From Actinomadura rifamycini DSM 43936 (GTDB lineage: Bacteria; Actinomycetota; Actinomycetes; Streptosporangiales; Streptosporangiaceae), in assembly GCF_000425065.1 (NCBI RefSeq), contig NZ_AULB01000032.1, forward strand, positions 40,536 to 104,535: a DNA stretch of 64,000 nucleotides, written 5' to 3'. The notes under the pieces are model-generated. The model worked only from the letters and a program-made list of their open reading frames with translations, had not been told where the DNA came from and ran no database searches. Positions 18,544 through 27,215 of the stretch are shown piece by piece (within the stretch, counting starts at the first letter, position 1; every line of letters starts with the position of its first letter). The translations under genes were made by a program, and so were the position numbers.

Positions 18544-18975
18544 TCAGGCGTCGGGGGCGAGGTAGCGGCCGATGAACTCGCGCTCGTGGGGGGTGAACCG
18601 GCGCAGGCGGTTGGCTTCGACGTCGAACGCGACGAGGGTCGACGTGGCCGCGGCGTAGACGCTGTCGTCGTCGCGGACCTCGTAGGCGAGCTTGAACGAC
18701 GCCGCGCGGGCCTCGGTCACCCACGTCTCGACCCGGATCGGGTAGACGGTCGGCAGCAGCGGGAGCCGGTAGTCGATCTCGTGCCGGGAGATCACCATGC
18801 CGCGGACGGGCTCCTCCCCCTTGCGCACCGGGTCGCCGTGGAACATCTCCAGGCGGGCGTCTTCCAGGTACCCGAGGAACTTGACGTTGTTCACGTGCCC
18901 CTGGGAGTCGATGTCCCCGAAGCGGATGTAGAACTCGTAGACGTGCCGGTACTCGGCCGCGGGCTTGTCCGTCAT
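18544..18975 (-). CDS. Acyl-CoA thioesterase (4HBT hot-dog fold)
   Basis: 143 residues with the 4-hydroxybenzoyl-CoA thioesterase pattern: YEFYIRFGDIDSQGHVNNVKFLGYLEDARLEMF, where the Asp in GDIDSQGHVNN is the usual catalytic residue, then HEIDYRLPLL and the hot-dog strands ending in ATSTLVAFDVEANRLRRF. It should hydrolyse an acyl-CoA thioester; the substrate is unknown. I use the ATG at 18975 (GCGAGG close upstream) rather than 18993. It is transcribed in the same direction as ettA but lies beyond the strong ettA terminator, so it probably has its own promoter in the 90 bp before it. Confidence 0.88.
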   Translation of the reverse strand: MTDKPAAEYRHVYEFYIRFGDIDSQGHVNNVKFLGYLEDARLEMFHGDPVRKGEEPVRGMVISRHEIDYRLPLLPTVYPIRVETWVTEARAASFKLAYEVRDDDSVYAAATSTLVAFDVEANRLRRFTPHEREFIGRYLAPDA

Positions 18976-19062
18976 GTCCTCGCCTGGGGTCATTGGGGGA
19001 ATTGATGTGATCGGCCCGATGCTACCGGCGGCCGGGTGCGCCTCCGTACTGCGGGACGTGAC

Positions 19063-19104
19063 AAAAAACGGTCGCCGCCGCGCGCACGCGCGGCGGCGAC
19101 CGTT
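19063..19104 (-). terminator. Strong intrinsic terminator of ettA
   Basis: A perfect 18-bp stem (19067-19084 with 19087-19104) followed on the minus strand by six T residues (19068 down to 19063), 10 nt after the ettA stop. This is the clearest factor-independent terminator in the window. Confidence 0.92.
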
Positions 19105-19114
19105 CGGGGATCCG

Positions 19115-20779
19115 CTAGTCGCGCGTCAGCTTGCGGTGCGTGACGCGGTGCGGCCGCGCGGCGTCGGCGCCGAGCCGCTCGATCTTGTTCTTCTCGTAGT
19201 CGGCGAAGTTGCCCTCGAACCAGAACCAGCTCGAACCGCCCTCCCACGCCAGGATGTGCGTGGCGATGCGGTCCAGGAACCACCGGTCGTGCGAGGTGAT
19301 CACGGCGCAGCCGGGGAACTCCAGCAGCGCGTTCTCCAGGCTCGACAGGGTCTCGGTGTCGAGGTCGTTGGTCGGCTCGTCCAGCAGCAGGACGTTGCCG
19401 CCCTGCTTCAGCGTCAGCGCCAGGTTCAGCCGGTTGCGCTCGCCGCCCGACAGGACGCCCGACGGCTTCTGCTGGTCGGGGCCCTTGAAGCCGAACGCCG
19501 CGACGTACGCGCGGGACGGCATCTCGACCTGGCCGACGTTGATGTGGTCGAGCCCGTCGGACACGACCTCCCACACGGTCTTCTTCGGGTCGATGCCGCC
19601 GCGCCCCTGGTCGACGTAGGAGACCTGGACGGTCTCGCCGAGCCGCAGGTCGCCGCCGTCCGGCTTCTCCTCACCGACGATCATCCGGAACAGCGTGGTC
19701 TTGCCGACGCCGTTCGGACCGATGACGCCGACGATGCCGTTCGGCGGGAGGTTGAACGACAGCTCGTCCATGAGGATCCGGTCGCCGAAGCCCTTGGTCA
19801 GCTTGTCGGCCACGATCACCGTGTTGCCCAGCCGCGGACCCGGCGGGATCTGGATCTCCTCGAAGTCCAGCTTGCGGGTCTTGGCGGCCTCCGCGGCCAT
19901 CTCCTCGTACCGCTCCAGACGCGCCTTGCTCTTCGTCTGCCGCGCCTTCGGGTTCGAGCGGACCCACTCCAGCTCCTCCTGGAGCCGCTTCTTGCGCTTG
20001 GCGTCCTTGTTGCCCTCGACCTTGAGCCGCTCCTGCTTCTTCTCCAGGTAGACGGAGTAGTTGCCCTCGTACGGGTAGCAGCGGCCCCGGTCGAGCTCCA
20101 GGATCCAGGTCGCGACGTTGTCCAGGAAGTACCGGTCGTGGGTGACGGCGAGGACGGTGCCCTCGTACTTCGCGAGGAACTGCTCGAGCCACTGCACGCT
20201 CTCGGCGTCCAGGTGGTTGGTGGGCTCGTCCAGCAGCAGCAGGTCGGGGGCCTCCAGCAGGAGCTTGCACAGCGCGACCCGGCGACGCTCACCGCCCGAC
20301 AGCGTCGTCACGTCGGCGTCCGGCGGCGGGCAGCGCAACGCGTCCATCGCCTGCTCGAGCTGGCTGTCGAGGTCCCAGGCGTTGCGGTGGTCGAGCTGCT
20401 CCTGCAGCTTGCCCATCTCCGTCATGAGCTCGTCGGAGTAGTCCGTCGCCATCTCCTCGGCGATCTGGTTGAACCGGTCGAGCATCGCCTTCGTCTCGGC
20501 GACGCCCTCCTGGACGTTCTCCAGAACGGTCTTCTCCTCGTTGAGCGGCGGCTCCTGCTGCAGCATCCCGACCGTGAAGCCCGGCATGAGGCGCGCGTCG
20601 CCGTTCGACGGCTGTTCCAGACCGGCCATCATCCGCAGCAGGGTCGACTTACCGGTGCCGTTCGGCCCCAAGACGCCGATCTTGGCGCCGGGAAGGAAAT
20701 GCAGGGTGACGTCGTCCAGGACGACCTTGTCGCCATGTGCCTTGCGCACACGCTGCATCGTGTAGATGTACTCGGCCAT
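19115..20779 (-). CDS. ettA: Energy-dependent translational throttle protein EttA (ABC-F)
   Basis: A 554-residue ABC-F ATPase without membrane domains. Two nucleotide-binding domains are complete: Walker A GPNGTGKST and GPNGVGKTT, signatures LSGGERRRVALC and LSGGERNRLNLAL, and Walker B LLLLDEPTNHLD and VLLLDEPTNDLD. The arm and linker region (YLEKKQERLKVEGNKDAKRKKRLQEELEWVR) is typical. EttA acts at the ribosomal E site, gating the first peptide bond according to the ATP/ADP ratio. The ATG at 20779 begins MAEYIYTMQRVRK, the normal EttA N-terminus; an in-frame ATG at 20857 is rejected. Confidence 0.95.
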   Translation of the reverse strand: MAEYIYTMQRVRKAHGDKVVLDDVTLHFLPGAKIGVLGPNGTGKSTLLRMMAGLEQPSNGDARLMPGFTVGMLQQEPPLNEEKTVLENVQEGVAETKAMLDRFNQIAEEMATDYSDELMTEMGKLQEQLDHRNAWDLDSQLEQAMDALRCPPPDADVTTLSGGERRRVALCKLLLEAPDLLLLDEPTNHLDAESVQWLEQFLAKYEGTVLAVTHDRYFLDNVATWILELDRGRCYPYEGNYSVYLEKKQERLKVEGNKDAKRKKRLQEELEWVRSNPKARQTKSKARLERYEEMAAEAAKTRKLDFEEIQIPPGPRLGNTVIVADKLTKGFGDRILMDELSFNLPPNGIVGVIGPNGVGKTTLFRMIVGEEKPDGGDLRLGETVQVSYVDQGRGGIDPKKTVWEVVSDGLDHINVGQVEMPSRAYVAAFGFKGPDQQKPSGVLSGGERNRLNLALTLKQGGNVLLLDEPTNDLDTETLSSLENALLEFPGCAVITSHDRWFLDRIATHILAWEGGSSWFWFEGNFADYEKNKIERLGADAARPHRVTHRKLTRD

Positions 20780-20935
20780 ATATTCAAGCCTAGAGGGTCC
20801 GCGGCACCGCTTGGTCTCACTCGCCGGACATCTCCACCACACCGTCTCCGCGGGCACGGGGGCGTGCGCGAGCCCGCCCCACCGGCCGCAGCCCGCGGAG
20901 TCGGCGGGGCGGAAGCGGGAGACCGGTGGGGCGGG

Positions 20936-22222
20936 TCAGGTCTCGGGGGTCCGGGGGCCGTCGAGGGCGGGGAGGCAGACGCGGTCGCGGCCGGACGACT
21001 TGGCGCGGTAGAGCGCGAGGTCCGCCGTCGCGAGCAGCTCGATCAGATCGTCCCCGTGGGTGTCGAAGAGCGCGACGCCGATCGACACGGTGACCGTCAC
21101 CGTGCCGTCCTCCGCGGGCACCGCGAGCCGCTTGATGCGGCCCCGCAGCCGTTCGGCCACGCGGCACGCCTCGACCGTGTCGGCGCCGGGCAGCAGGACC
21201 ACGAACTCCTCGCCGCCGAACCGGCCCACGACGTCGTAGTCGCGGAGCTGGTGGCACAGCGTGCTCGCGACGCCCACCAGGACCTGGTCGCCGACCAGGT
21301 GGCCGTGGGTGTCGTTGACCCGTTTGAAATGGTCGATGTCGATCAGGAGCAGGGCCAGCCCCGAGTGCGTCCGCTGGGCGCGGGACAGTTCGGTGTCGGC
21401 TTCCCGCTGCCAGGCCGCGGCGTTCAGCAGGCCGGTCTTGGCGTCGGTCCGGGCGGCGGCCTGCAACTGCTGGTGCATCAGGCTGCGCTGCAGCAGCATC
21501 ACCGGGGGCAGCGCCAGCAGCAGCATCCACGGCGTCAGCGCCGAGGTCACCGCCACCAGCATGCCGACGCACAGCTCCACCACGTCCAGCAGGAGGCTTT
21601 CGCGCGTCCAGAGGACGTCGCGCCAGCGCCCCTGCGGGTTGGCCGCGTGCGCCGCGATCCCGACCAGGGCCGCGTTCACCACGGTGAACAGCGCCGCGCA
21701 GCCGACCGCCGCCGCCACCTTCGGGCACGCCTCCACCACCCACTCCGCGCCCGCGAGCGGATGCGGCACCACCTGGTGGAAGACGACCGACGCGCAGGCC
21801 CCCGCCAGGCCGTGCGCCGACGCCACCAGCACCCGCCGGTACACGAGCGTCCGCCGCACCCGGAACTGCAGCAGTGCCTGCAGCGGGACGGGCATCAGCA
21901 GCGCGTACACCGGCGGCAGGAGCAGCGCCACCGGCAGCCACCAGGCGGACAGCAGGTCCCGCGCGACCCCGGCCGGGATCCCGAGCCGGCGCGTCGCCTC
22001 GATGCACACCGCCCCGCAGGCCACCAGCGCCCCGAACGTCACCAGGTCGTCGGCGCGCCAGGAGGCGGTGACCAGCCCCATCGCGAGGAGCGCCACATGG
22101 ATGCCGACGACCGCGGGCACGTACACCACGAGCAGGGACGGACGTCCCGTGATCGCCCGGCGCCGGGGCCTGCGGGCCAGTTCCCCACCGCGGTCCTCGG
22201 CTGACGACTGCACTGCCGTCAT
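20936..22222 (-). CDS. Membrane-bound diguanylate cyclase (GGDEF)
   Basis: 428 residues. Residues 1-25 are basic and cytoplasmic. About residues 28-250 contain several hydrophobic helices (for example LLVVYVPAVVGIHVALLAMG and CVGMLVAVTSALTPWMLLLAL). The rest is a GGDEF domain: TDAKTGLLN, LLIDIDHFKRVNDTHGHLVGD and the active-site motif GRFGGEEFVV. It should make cyclic di-GMP from two GTP. The RDYD motif five residues before GGEEF is a product-inhibition I-site. No EAL domain is fused. The ATG at 22222 has GGGGGAAGG directly upstream. About 560 bp separate it from ssb, part of which is a tandem repeat. Confidence 0.92.
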   Translation of the reverse strand: MTAVQSSAEDRGGELARRPRRRAITGRPSLLVVYVPAVVGIHVALLAMGLVTASWRADDLVTFGALVACGAVCIEATRRLGIPAGVARDLLSAWWLPVALLLPPVYALLMPVPLQALLQFRVRRTLVYRRVLVASAHGLAGACASVVFHQVVPHPLAGAEWVVEACPKVAAAVGCAALFTVVNAALVGIAAHAANPQGRWRDVLWTRESLLLDVVELCVGMLVAVTSALTPWMLLLALPPVMLLQRSLMHQQLQAAARTDAKTGLLNAAAWQREADTELSRAQRTHSGLALLLIDIDHFKRVNDTHGHLVGDQVLVGVASTLCHQLRDYDVVGRFGGEEFVVLLPGADTVEACRVAERLRGRIKRLAVPAEDGTVTVTVSIGVALFDTHGDDLIELLATADLALYRAKSSGRDRVCLPALDGPRTPET

Positions 22223-22544
22223 CCTTCCCCCTTACACGCATCACGTTGTGTAACACGATAGTTGCAAGGTGTGCGGAACGGGCGTGAAACAGGTACCTTC
22301 GGTAGGGCACATGCGGCTGACCTTCGCGGGCACCCGCCGGCGGTCCCCGCGGAACGCGCGGCCCACATCCACCCGAAGGGGAAGGATCATGCGCGGCGTC
22401 TCCTGGATCTGACATCTCGCGCTCACCGAGTCGCCCACGGCCGTCGGACGCCCCGACGGACGCCGGCCCCGTACGGACCGCGACCGCCCCGGCCACTCCG
22501 CGGCACCCCCTCCCGTATGCCTCCCCTCTATGCCTCACCTCCAT

Positions 22545-22752
22545 GACGCGCCTCTGTGGGACGCGCTCCCATGGGTGCGCCCCCATTGACGCGCCTTCAC
22601 AGGACGCGCCTTCACAGGACGCGCCTTCACGGGACGCGCCTCTACGGGACGCACCCCCTTGGCACGCGCCCCCAGGGCACGCACCCTCCAAGGGACGCAC
22701 CCCCAGGGCACCCACCCCCAAGACACGCACCCCAAGGGCACGCACCCCCGAG
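22545..22752. repeat. Array of fourteen degenerate 15-bp tandem repeats
   Basis: Fourteen units, thirteen of 15 bp and one of 13, with consensus GACGCGCCTTCACAG drifting to CACGCACCCCCAAGG at the right end. The central units (22588-22647) are nearly identical. The array fills much of the gap between the diguanylate cyclase start and the ssb stop. On the minus strand the 15-nt period gives five-residue units with Gly-Ala every five residues (for example SCEGA SCEGA SREGA), but no credible start or ribosome site was found. In the rest of the gap (22223-22544) I see no gene. Confidence 0.85.
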
Positions 22753-22785
22753 GCGGGCTCGGCGGCTGGGGCGGGTAGGCCGTGG

Positions 22786-23184
22786 TCAGGCGGCTCTGGG
22801 CTCCCGGTCCGTGAGGGTCGCTCTTCGCATGGGGGTGAACTCGGCGGTGCCCCGGGAGAGGTCGTGCCCCAGGGTGGCCGCTTCGATGTCGACGGTGGTG
22901 CGCCACTGGCCGTCCCGTTCGTACTGGCGGACGCGCAGGCGGCCGGTGACGACCACGGGCGTGCCGCGGCCGATCTCCGACGCCTGGACGTTGTCGGCGA
23001 GGGCGCGGCGGCAGATCGCGGTCATGAACTGGGTCTCCTGATCGACCCACGCGCCGGTCTCCCGGTCGTAGCGGCGGGGCGTGCAGCCGATCCGCAGTGA
23101 CAGGAAGGGGACGCCGCCCGCCGTGGTCGCGTACGCGGGGTCGGCGACGGCCCAGCCGATGACGGTGACGTGCGCTTCGTTCAT
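22786..23184 (-). CDS. ssb: Single-stranded DNA-binding protein paralogue
   Basis: 132 residues with one OB fold: VTVIGWAVADPAYATTAGGVPFLSLRIGC, FMTAICRRALADNVQASEIGRGTPVVVTGRLRVRQYERDGQWRTTVDIEAATLGHDL. It lacks the Gly-rich linker and acidic C-terminal tip of the replicative SSB, so it is the short accessory type (SsbB-like, linked in Streptomyces to development or recombination). GGAGGG lies upstream of the ATG at 23184. The essential ssb between rpsF and rpsR must be elsewhere. The gene is preceded by a leftward GTPase operon ending 99 bp away. Confidence 0.88.
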   Translation of the reverse strand: MNEAHVTVIGWAVADPAYATTAGGVPFLSLRIGCTPRRYDRETGAWVDQETQFMTAICRRALADNVQASEIGRGTPVVVTGRLRVRQYERDGQWRTTVDIEAATLGHDLSRGTAEFTPMRRATLTDREPRAA

Positions 23185-23283
23185 GGTGCCCTCCGGGGTT
23201 CGCGTCGTGATCCCACGATGACGCGGCGGAGGGACGCCTTGAAGAAAAAAGCCGGCCTGTGGATAACCGGGCGCGGCGACCCC

Positions 23284-25056
23284 TTACTCGGCGCGCGGCC
23301 CGGCCGGGCCCGCCCCCTCGGGCGCCCCTTCGGGCGCCCGCCCGGGCTCCTTGCCGAGGGCGACGTCCACGTCGCGGCGGAAGTCGGCGTAGGCGCGCAG
23401 GTCGGCCTCGACGGGCTCGATGACCTTCTCCCGGGCGACCCGCTCGATGCCCTCGCGCATGTGCTCCTCCATCTTGTCGCCGTGCTTGGCGGACGAGAGG
23501 GCCACCAGGTTGCGGCAGGCCGAGGTGGTGAGGCGGCCCATGCCGAGGGTGCACAGGGCCAGGACGGCGACGTAGGGGATCAGGCCCGCGTCGCCGAGGG
23601 GGCCGGGGGCGTCGGCGTCCATGGCGCCGTAGCCGACGAGGACGGCGATCCACACGGCGCTGAGGGCCGCGACGAGCGCGAGGAAGTACTGCCAGGTCTT
23701 GACCAGCCACCACCAGCGCGGCACCTGGTTGAAGCTCGGCAGGGCGGCGCGGAGGGATTCGCCGAGGGCTTCGGGGATCTCGGCGGCGCGGGAGCGGGCC
23801 GCCATCCGGACGGACCGGGCCCAGTGCACGGGCAGTTCGGGGGCGACGCCCTCGGCGACGCCGTGCAGCGCGACGTCCACGTCGCCCTGCTGGGCGCCGA
23901 CGGGGCCGGTGAAGGCGCCGCGCAGCTCCTCGCGGAGCTCGGTGAGGCGCATCCGGCGGAGCGGGTCGGAGCGCAGGCGGGTGACCAGGGTCGTGACGGG
24001 CCAGTCGATGAAGTCGGCGGCGCGCAGCTCGTAGGCGCTCTCCATGGCCTCGGCGACGGCGGGGGCGCCCGCGGCGTCGCCGAACGCCTGGACGAGCTCG
24101 GCGCGGCGGCCGTCGTCGATCGTGGTCGGCGGTTCGGCGTCGAGGCGGTGCTCGGCGAAGCGCTCGGCGATCCGGTCGATGTCGGTGGCGAGCCGCTCGG
24201 TGCGGGCGCGGCGGGCGGCGACGGTGTCGACGAGGACCTCGCGGAAGCCCGTCACGCCGCCCTCGGCGACGGCGGACGACGTCACGATGCGGGGGTCGGC
24301 GAGCCCTTCGGCCTCGAGGAGGCGGCGCAGGTCGGCGACGCAGTCGTCGATCTCGGCGGGGCCGAGCCGGTCGACCTGGTTGAGGACGATGAGGGTGACG
24401 CCGGTGTGCCGGGCGAACGGGACGATGTAGTTGCGGTGCAGGGACGCGTCGGCGTACTTCTGCGGGTCGACCACCCAGACGAGCAGGTCGGCGACGGTGA
24501 CGAACCGGTCGACCTCGGCGCGGTGCATCGCCTGGATCGAGTCGTGGTCGGGCAGGTCGAGCAGGACGAGCCCCTGGAGGGAGCCGTCGGCGCGGTCGGC
24601 GGCGCCGGCGCGGGCGAAGCGGTGCTTCTTGTCGACGTCGAGCCAGTCGAGGAGCGGGCCGGCGCCGTCGAGGCCCCAGACGCAGGCGTGCGCCTTGGAC
24701 GTCATCGGGCGGCGCATGCCGGGGGGCGACAGTTCGAGGCCGCAGATGGCGTTGAACAGGGACGACTTGCCGCTGCCGGTGCCGCCGGCGAGGGTCACGA
24801 CGGTGTGCTCCCCGGACAGCTTGAGCCGCTGCCCGGCGCGGTCGAGGAGGGCCCCCGCCTCGTCGAGGAGGGGCCGGTCGAGCCGTCCGGTGCCCGCCTG
24901 GACGAGCCGGTCGAGGCCGTCGAGGCGGTCGGTGAGGGCGGGCGCGGCGGCGGACCCGGCGGCCCCGGCGGCCTCGGCGTCGGGCGAAACGGGGATCGGG
25001 CCGGTGCCGGCCGGGGAGCCCGCCGGCGGGTTCGCGGGGACGGCCGATGTCGTCAT
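23284..25056 (-). CDS. YfjP-type membrane GTPase
   Basis: 590 residues. A Pro/Ala-rich N-terminus (1-50) is followed by a TRAFAC GTPase domain: P-loop VVTLAGGTGSGKSSLFNAICG, G3 LLDLPDHDS and G4 VLNQVDRLG. A helical region follows with two hydrophobic segments (YFLALVAALSAVWIAVLVGYG and IPYVAVLALCTLGMG), and a charged C-terminus. This resembles the bacterial dynamin-like/YfjP group thought to act at membranes. The ATG at 25056 overlaps the stop of the preceding GTPase gene by 4 nt (ATGA), so the two are translationally coupled and probably form a hetero-oligomer. A longer open frame upstream on the same strand is out-of-phase noise within the neighbour. Confidence 0.88.
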   Translation of the reverse strand: MTTSAVPANPPAGSPAGTGPIPVSPDAEAAGAAGSAAAPALTDRLDGLDRLVQAGTGRLDRPLLDEAGALLDRAGQRLKLSGEHTVVTLAGGTGSGKSSLFNAICGLELSPPGMRRPMTSKAHACVWGLDGAGPLLDWLDVDKKHRFARAGAADRADGSLQGLVLLDLPDHDSIQAMHRAEVDRFVTVADLLVWVVDPQKYADASLHRNYIVPFARHTGVTLIVLNQVDRLGPAEIDDCVADLRRLLEAEGLADPRIVTSSAVAEGGVTGFREVLVDTVAARRARTERLATDIDRIAERFAEHRLDAEPPTTIDDGRRAELVQAFGDAAGAPAVAEAMESAYELRAADFIDWPVTTLVTRLRSDPLRRMRLTELREELRGAFTGPVGAQQGDVDVALHGVAEGVAPELPVHWARSVRMAARSRAAEIPEALGESLRAALPSFNQVPRWWWLVKTWQYFLALVAALSAVWIAVLVGYGAMDADAPGPLGDAGLIPYVAVLALCTLGMGRLTTSACRNLVALSSAKHGDKMEEHMREGIERVAREKVIEPVEADLRAYADFRRDVDVALGKEPGRAPEGAPEGAGPAGPRAE

Positions 25057-27215
25057 CGGGCAACCTCGAGGTTGTAGGTGGCCTGGTACAGCTGGACGGG
25101 GACGGTCTCGTCGGGGATGCCGACGGTGTCGAGGACCTGCCCGAACCGGATCGCCTCCTCGTCGAACAGCATCCCGATGCGGCTGCGCAGGTCGGCGCGG
25201 GCCTTGGCGCCCATCCCGCGGAGGGACTCGGCGCCGAACAGGGCCTTGAGCAGGCGCTGCGGGACGGCGCCGCCCTCGTCGTCTCCGGCGCCGTGGCCGA
25301 GCAGCCCGACGGTCAGGACGAGCGAGACCGCCTCGGTGTCGAACGAGACCAGCTTCGCGACCGAGCGCTTGGTGACGCCTTCGGTGCGGATGAGTTCCTG
25401 GACGTGGTCCTGCCAGGCACTGACGGCCCGGGTGACGCGGCGGGCGAGTTCCGGGGAGACGGTGCCGATCTCGGCGGCGGGGCCGGACACGACGGGGCCG
25501 CCCTCCGGATGCTCGCGCCACAGCGCCAGGACGTGCTCGGCGCCGCGTTCGGCGGACGCGAGGATCGTCGATTCGAGGCTGCTGCGCAGGGCGGCCTTGA
25601 GCGCGCGCACACGGGTGGGGCTGCGGCGCCGCCGGTTGGAGCCGCGCCCCTTGCGCGCGCGCTGGACGTGCAGGGAGCGCAGCAGGTCGCCCGTCCCTGC
25701 GAAGTCCTGCCAGCGGGCGAGCGCCTCGCCGCGCAGGAGGGAGCCGTCGCGGGTGGCCTCGTCGAGTTCGGCGAGGGCGGTGCCGTAGCCGGTCTCGACG
25801 GCGCGGGCCAGTTCGGCGCGCTGCCCGGCCTGCGCCTCGACGTGCTCGCCGATCTCGGAGACGCGGTCGCGGATGCTGTCCAGGACGGCGGCGAGGGTGT
25901 CGCCGACGACGATCTCGCGGCCGGAGGTGTCGGCGGCGACGCCGGTGAGCCAGGCGCGGACGTCGGCGACGGCCTCCTCCGGCAGGCGGCTCTCCTCGAT
26001 GCGGGTCTCGGGGACGGTGAACCTCCGCGCGTCGCCGAGGCCGTGCTCGTCCAGCATCTCGCCGAAGTGCTCCACGACCTCGGCGGCGCCCGCGCCCGCG
26101 GCGCCCTGCGGGACGCGCGACAGGACGACGCCGACCGTGGCGCCGTTCTCCTTCGCGCGCTCGATCATCTGCCACACCATCGCGTCGGCGTACCGGGCGG
26201 CGGTGGTGACGCACAGCCACAGGTCGGCGGCCGCCATCAGCTTCGTGGCGAACTCGTAGTGGTCCTCGAAGACGGAGTCGAAGTCGGGGCTGTCGAGGAG
26301 GGCGAGGCCGGGCGGCAGCGCGTCGCTGGCGATGACGACGAGCTGGTCGCCGGCGATGGCGTCCGGCGCGGGGCCGCGGACGCGTCCCATGCCGGGCAGC
26401 AGCGGCCCCTCCAGGAACCAGTCGGCGTGGTCGGGGTGGCAGACCAGGATCGGGCTGCTGGTGGTGGGGCGCAGCACGCCGGTGGCGCTGACGCGGGACC
26501 CGACGAGCGTGTTGACCAGCGTCGACTTGCCCGCGCCGGTCGATCCGCCGAGGACCACCAGCAGCGGGGTGCCGGCCGCCTGGATGCGCGGGAGGACGTA
26601 GTCCTCGATCTGGGCGCGCAGCTCGTCGCGGAGTTCCTTGGCGTCGGCGGCGCCGGGCAGGTCGAGGACGAACTCGAACGCGCCGAGCCGCTCGCGGAGC
26701 GCGGTCAGCGCCTGGATCAGCTCGCCCTGCCGGACGGTCCCGGCGCCGTCGCGCGGGTCGCGCCGCGCGGCCCGCTCACCGGCCTCGGGCGCGGTGGCGG
26801 CCTCGGGCCCGACACCGGCCTCGGGCACGGTGGCGGCCTCGGGCACGGCCTGCTCGCCGTCGCCGCCGTCCCCGCCGTTTCCGCGCAGTTCGTCCTTACC
26901 CGGGTCGTCCTCGCGCGGGTCGTCCTTGCGCAGGTCGTCCTTGCGCAGGTCGTCCTTGCGCAGGTCGTCCTTACCCGAGTCGTCCTTACCCAGGTCGTCC
27001 TTGCGCGCGTGCCTTCCCCTGGCCTTCTCCTTCTTGCTCGCGTCGTGCTCGGGGGCGGCGCCGGACGCGGCGTCCGGCTCGTCCCGGGCGGCGGGCACGG
27101 CGCGTCCCTCGGACGCCGCCCGCGGCTCGGGCGCCGCGGGGTCCCGTTCGCCGGTGCCCGGGCCGGTGCCCGCCTCCTCGTCGTGAACCGCGCTCTGCTC
27201 TGCGGGGGGTGTCAC
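25053..27215 (-). CDS. Dynamin-family GTPase with acidic-basic repeat linker
   Basis: 720 residues. Residues 1-155 are low-complexity: Glu/Ala/Pro stretches and eight five-residue repeats of the RKDDL type. The GTPase domain follows with P-loop LVVLGGSTGAGKSTLVNTLVG, switch RPTTSSP, G3 LLDSPDFDS and G4-like VVLSRVPQG. The rest is helical, including a basic patch (ARKGRGSNRRRRSPTRVRALKAAL) that could touch lipids or nucleic acid. I chose the GTG at 27215 because it overlaps the upstream cysG-type stop as GTGA and has GGGACGGGA before it. The downstream GTPase gene overlaps its stop, giving a three-gene coupled operon. Confidence 0.86.
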   Translation of the reverse strand: MTPPAEQSAVHDEEAGTGPGTGERDPAAPEPRAASEGRAVPAARDEPDAASGAAPEHDASKKEKARGRHARKDDLGKDDSGKDDLRKDDLRKDDLRKDDPREDDPGKDELRGNGGDGGDGEQAVPEAATVPEAGVGPEAATAPEAGERAARRDPRDGAGTVRQGELIQALTALRERLGAFEFVLDLPGAADAKELRDELRAQIEDYVLPRIQAAGTPLLVVLGGSTGAGKSTLVNTLVGSRVSATGVLRPTTSSPILVCHPDHADWFLEGPLLPGMGRVRGPAPDAIAGDQLVVIASDALPPGLALLDSPDFDSVFEDHYEFATKLMAAADLWLCVTTAARYADAMVWQMIERAKENGATVGVVLSRVPQGAAGAGAAEVVEHFGEMLDEHGLGDARRFTVPETRIEESRLPEEAVADVRAWLTGVAADTSGREIVVGDTLAAVLDSIRDRVSEIGEHVEAQAGQRAELARAVETGYGTALAELDEATRDGSLLRGEALARWQDFAGTGDLLRSLHVQRARKGRGSNRRRRSPTRVRALKAALRSSLESTILASAERGAEHVLALWREHPEGGPVVSGPAAEIGTVSPELARRVTRAVSAWQDHVQELIRTEGVTKRSVAKLVSFDTEAVSLVLTVGLLGHGAGDDEGGAVPQRLLKALFGAESLRGMGAKARADLRSRIGMLFDEEAIRFGQVLDTVGIPDETVPVQLYQATYNLEVAR
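26891..27010 (-). repeat. Eight coding 15-bp tandem repeats (KDD repeats)
   Basis: Eight consecutive 15-bp units (plus-strand consensus CGTCCTTGCGCAGGT), three of them identical, encode alternating basic/acidic pentapeptides in the N-terminal linker of the dynamin-like GTPase. Because the unit is a multiple of three, copy-number change keeps the frame. Confidence 0.9.

Noticed and set aside
18965..22204. A 1079-codon plus-strand frame over ettA and the diguanylate cyclase
   Set aside because: Antisense to two clear genes and of low-complexity Val/Arg/Leu composition; no plausible ribosome site.
22388..22411. A seven-codon frame (MRGVSWI) with GGGGAAGGA upstream as a leader peptide
   Set aside because: No downstream gene on that strand to regulate and no attenuator-like structure; probably chance.
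22545..22752. Repeat array considered as CRISPR
   Set aside because: Units are contiguous 15-mers without unique spacers, and no cas genes are nearby.
23240..23275. A perfect TTATCCACA DnaA-box 9-mer (23261-23269 region) and a T-run as origin or terminator
   Set aside because: Only one box is present, with no dnaA or dnaN nearby, so it is not an origin; the stem beside the T-run is only 4 bp, too weak to call a terminator after the GTPase operon.
25057..26220. Upstream extension of the second GTPase frame inside the first GTPase gene
   Set aside because: The extension is Arg-rich noise in another phase of the neighbouring gene; the ATGA overlap at 25056 marks the real start.
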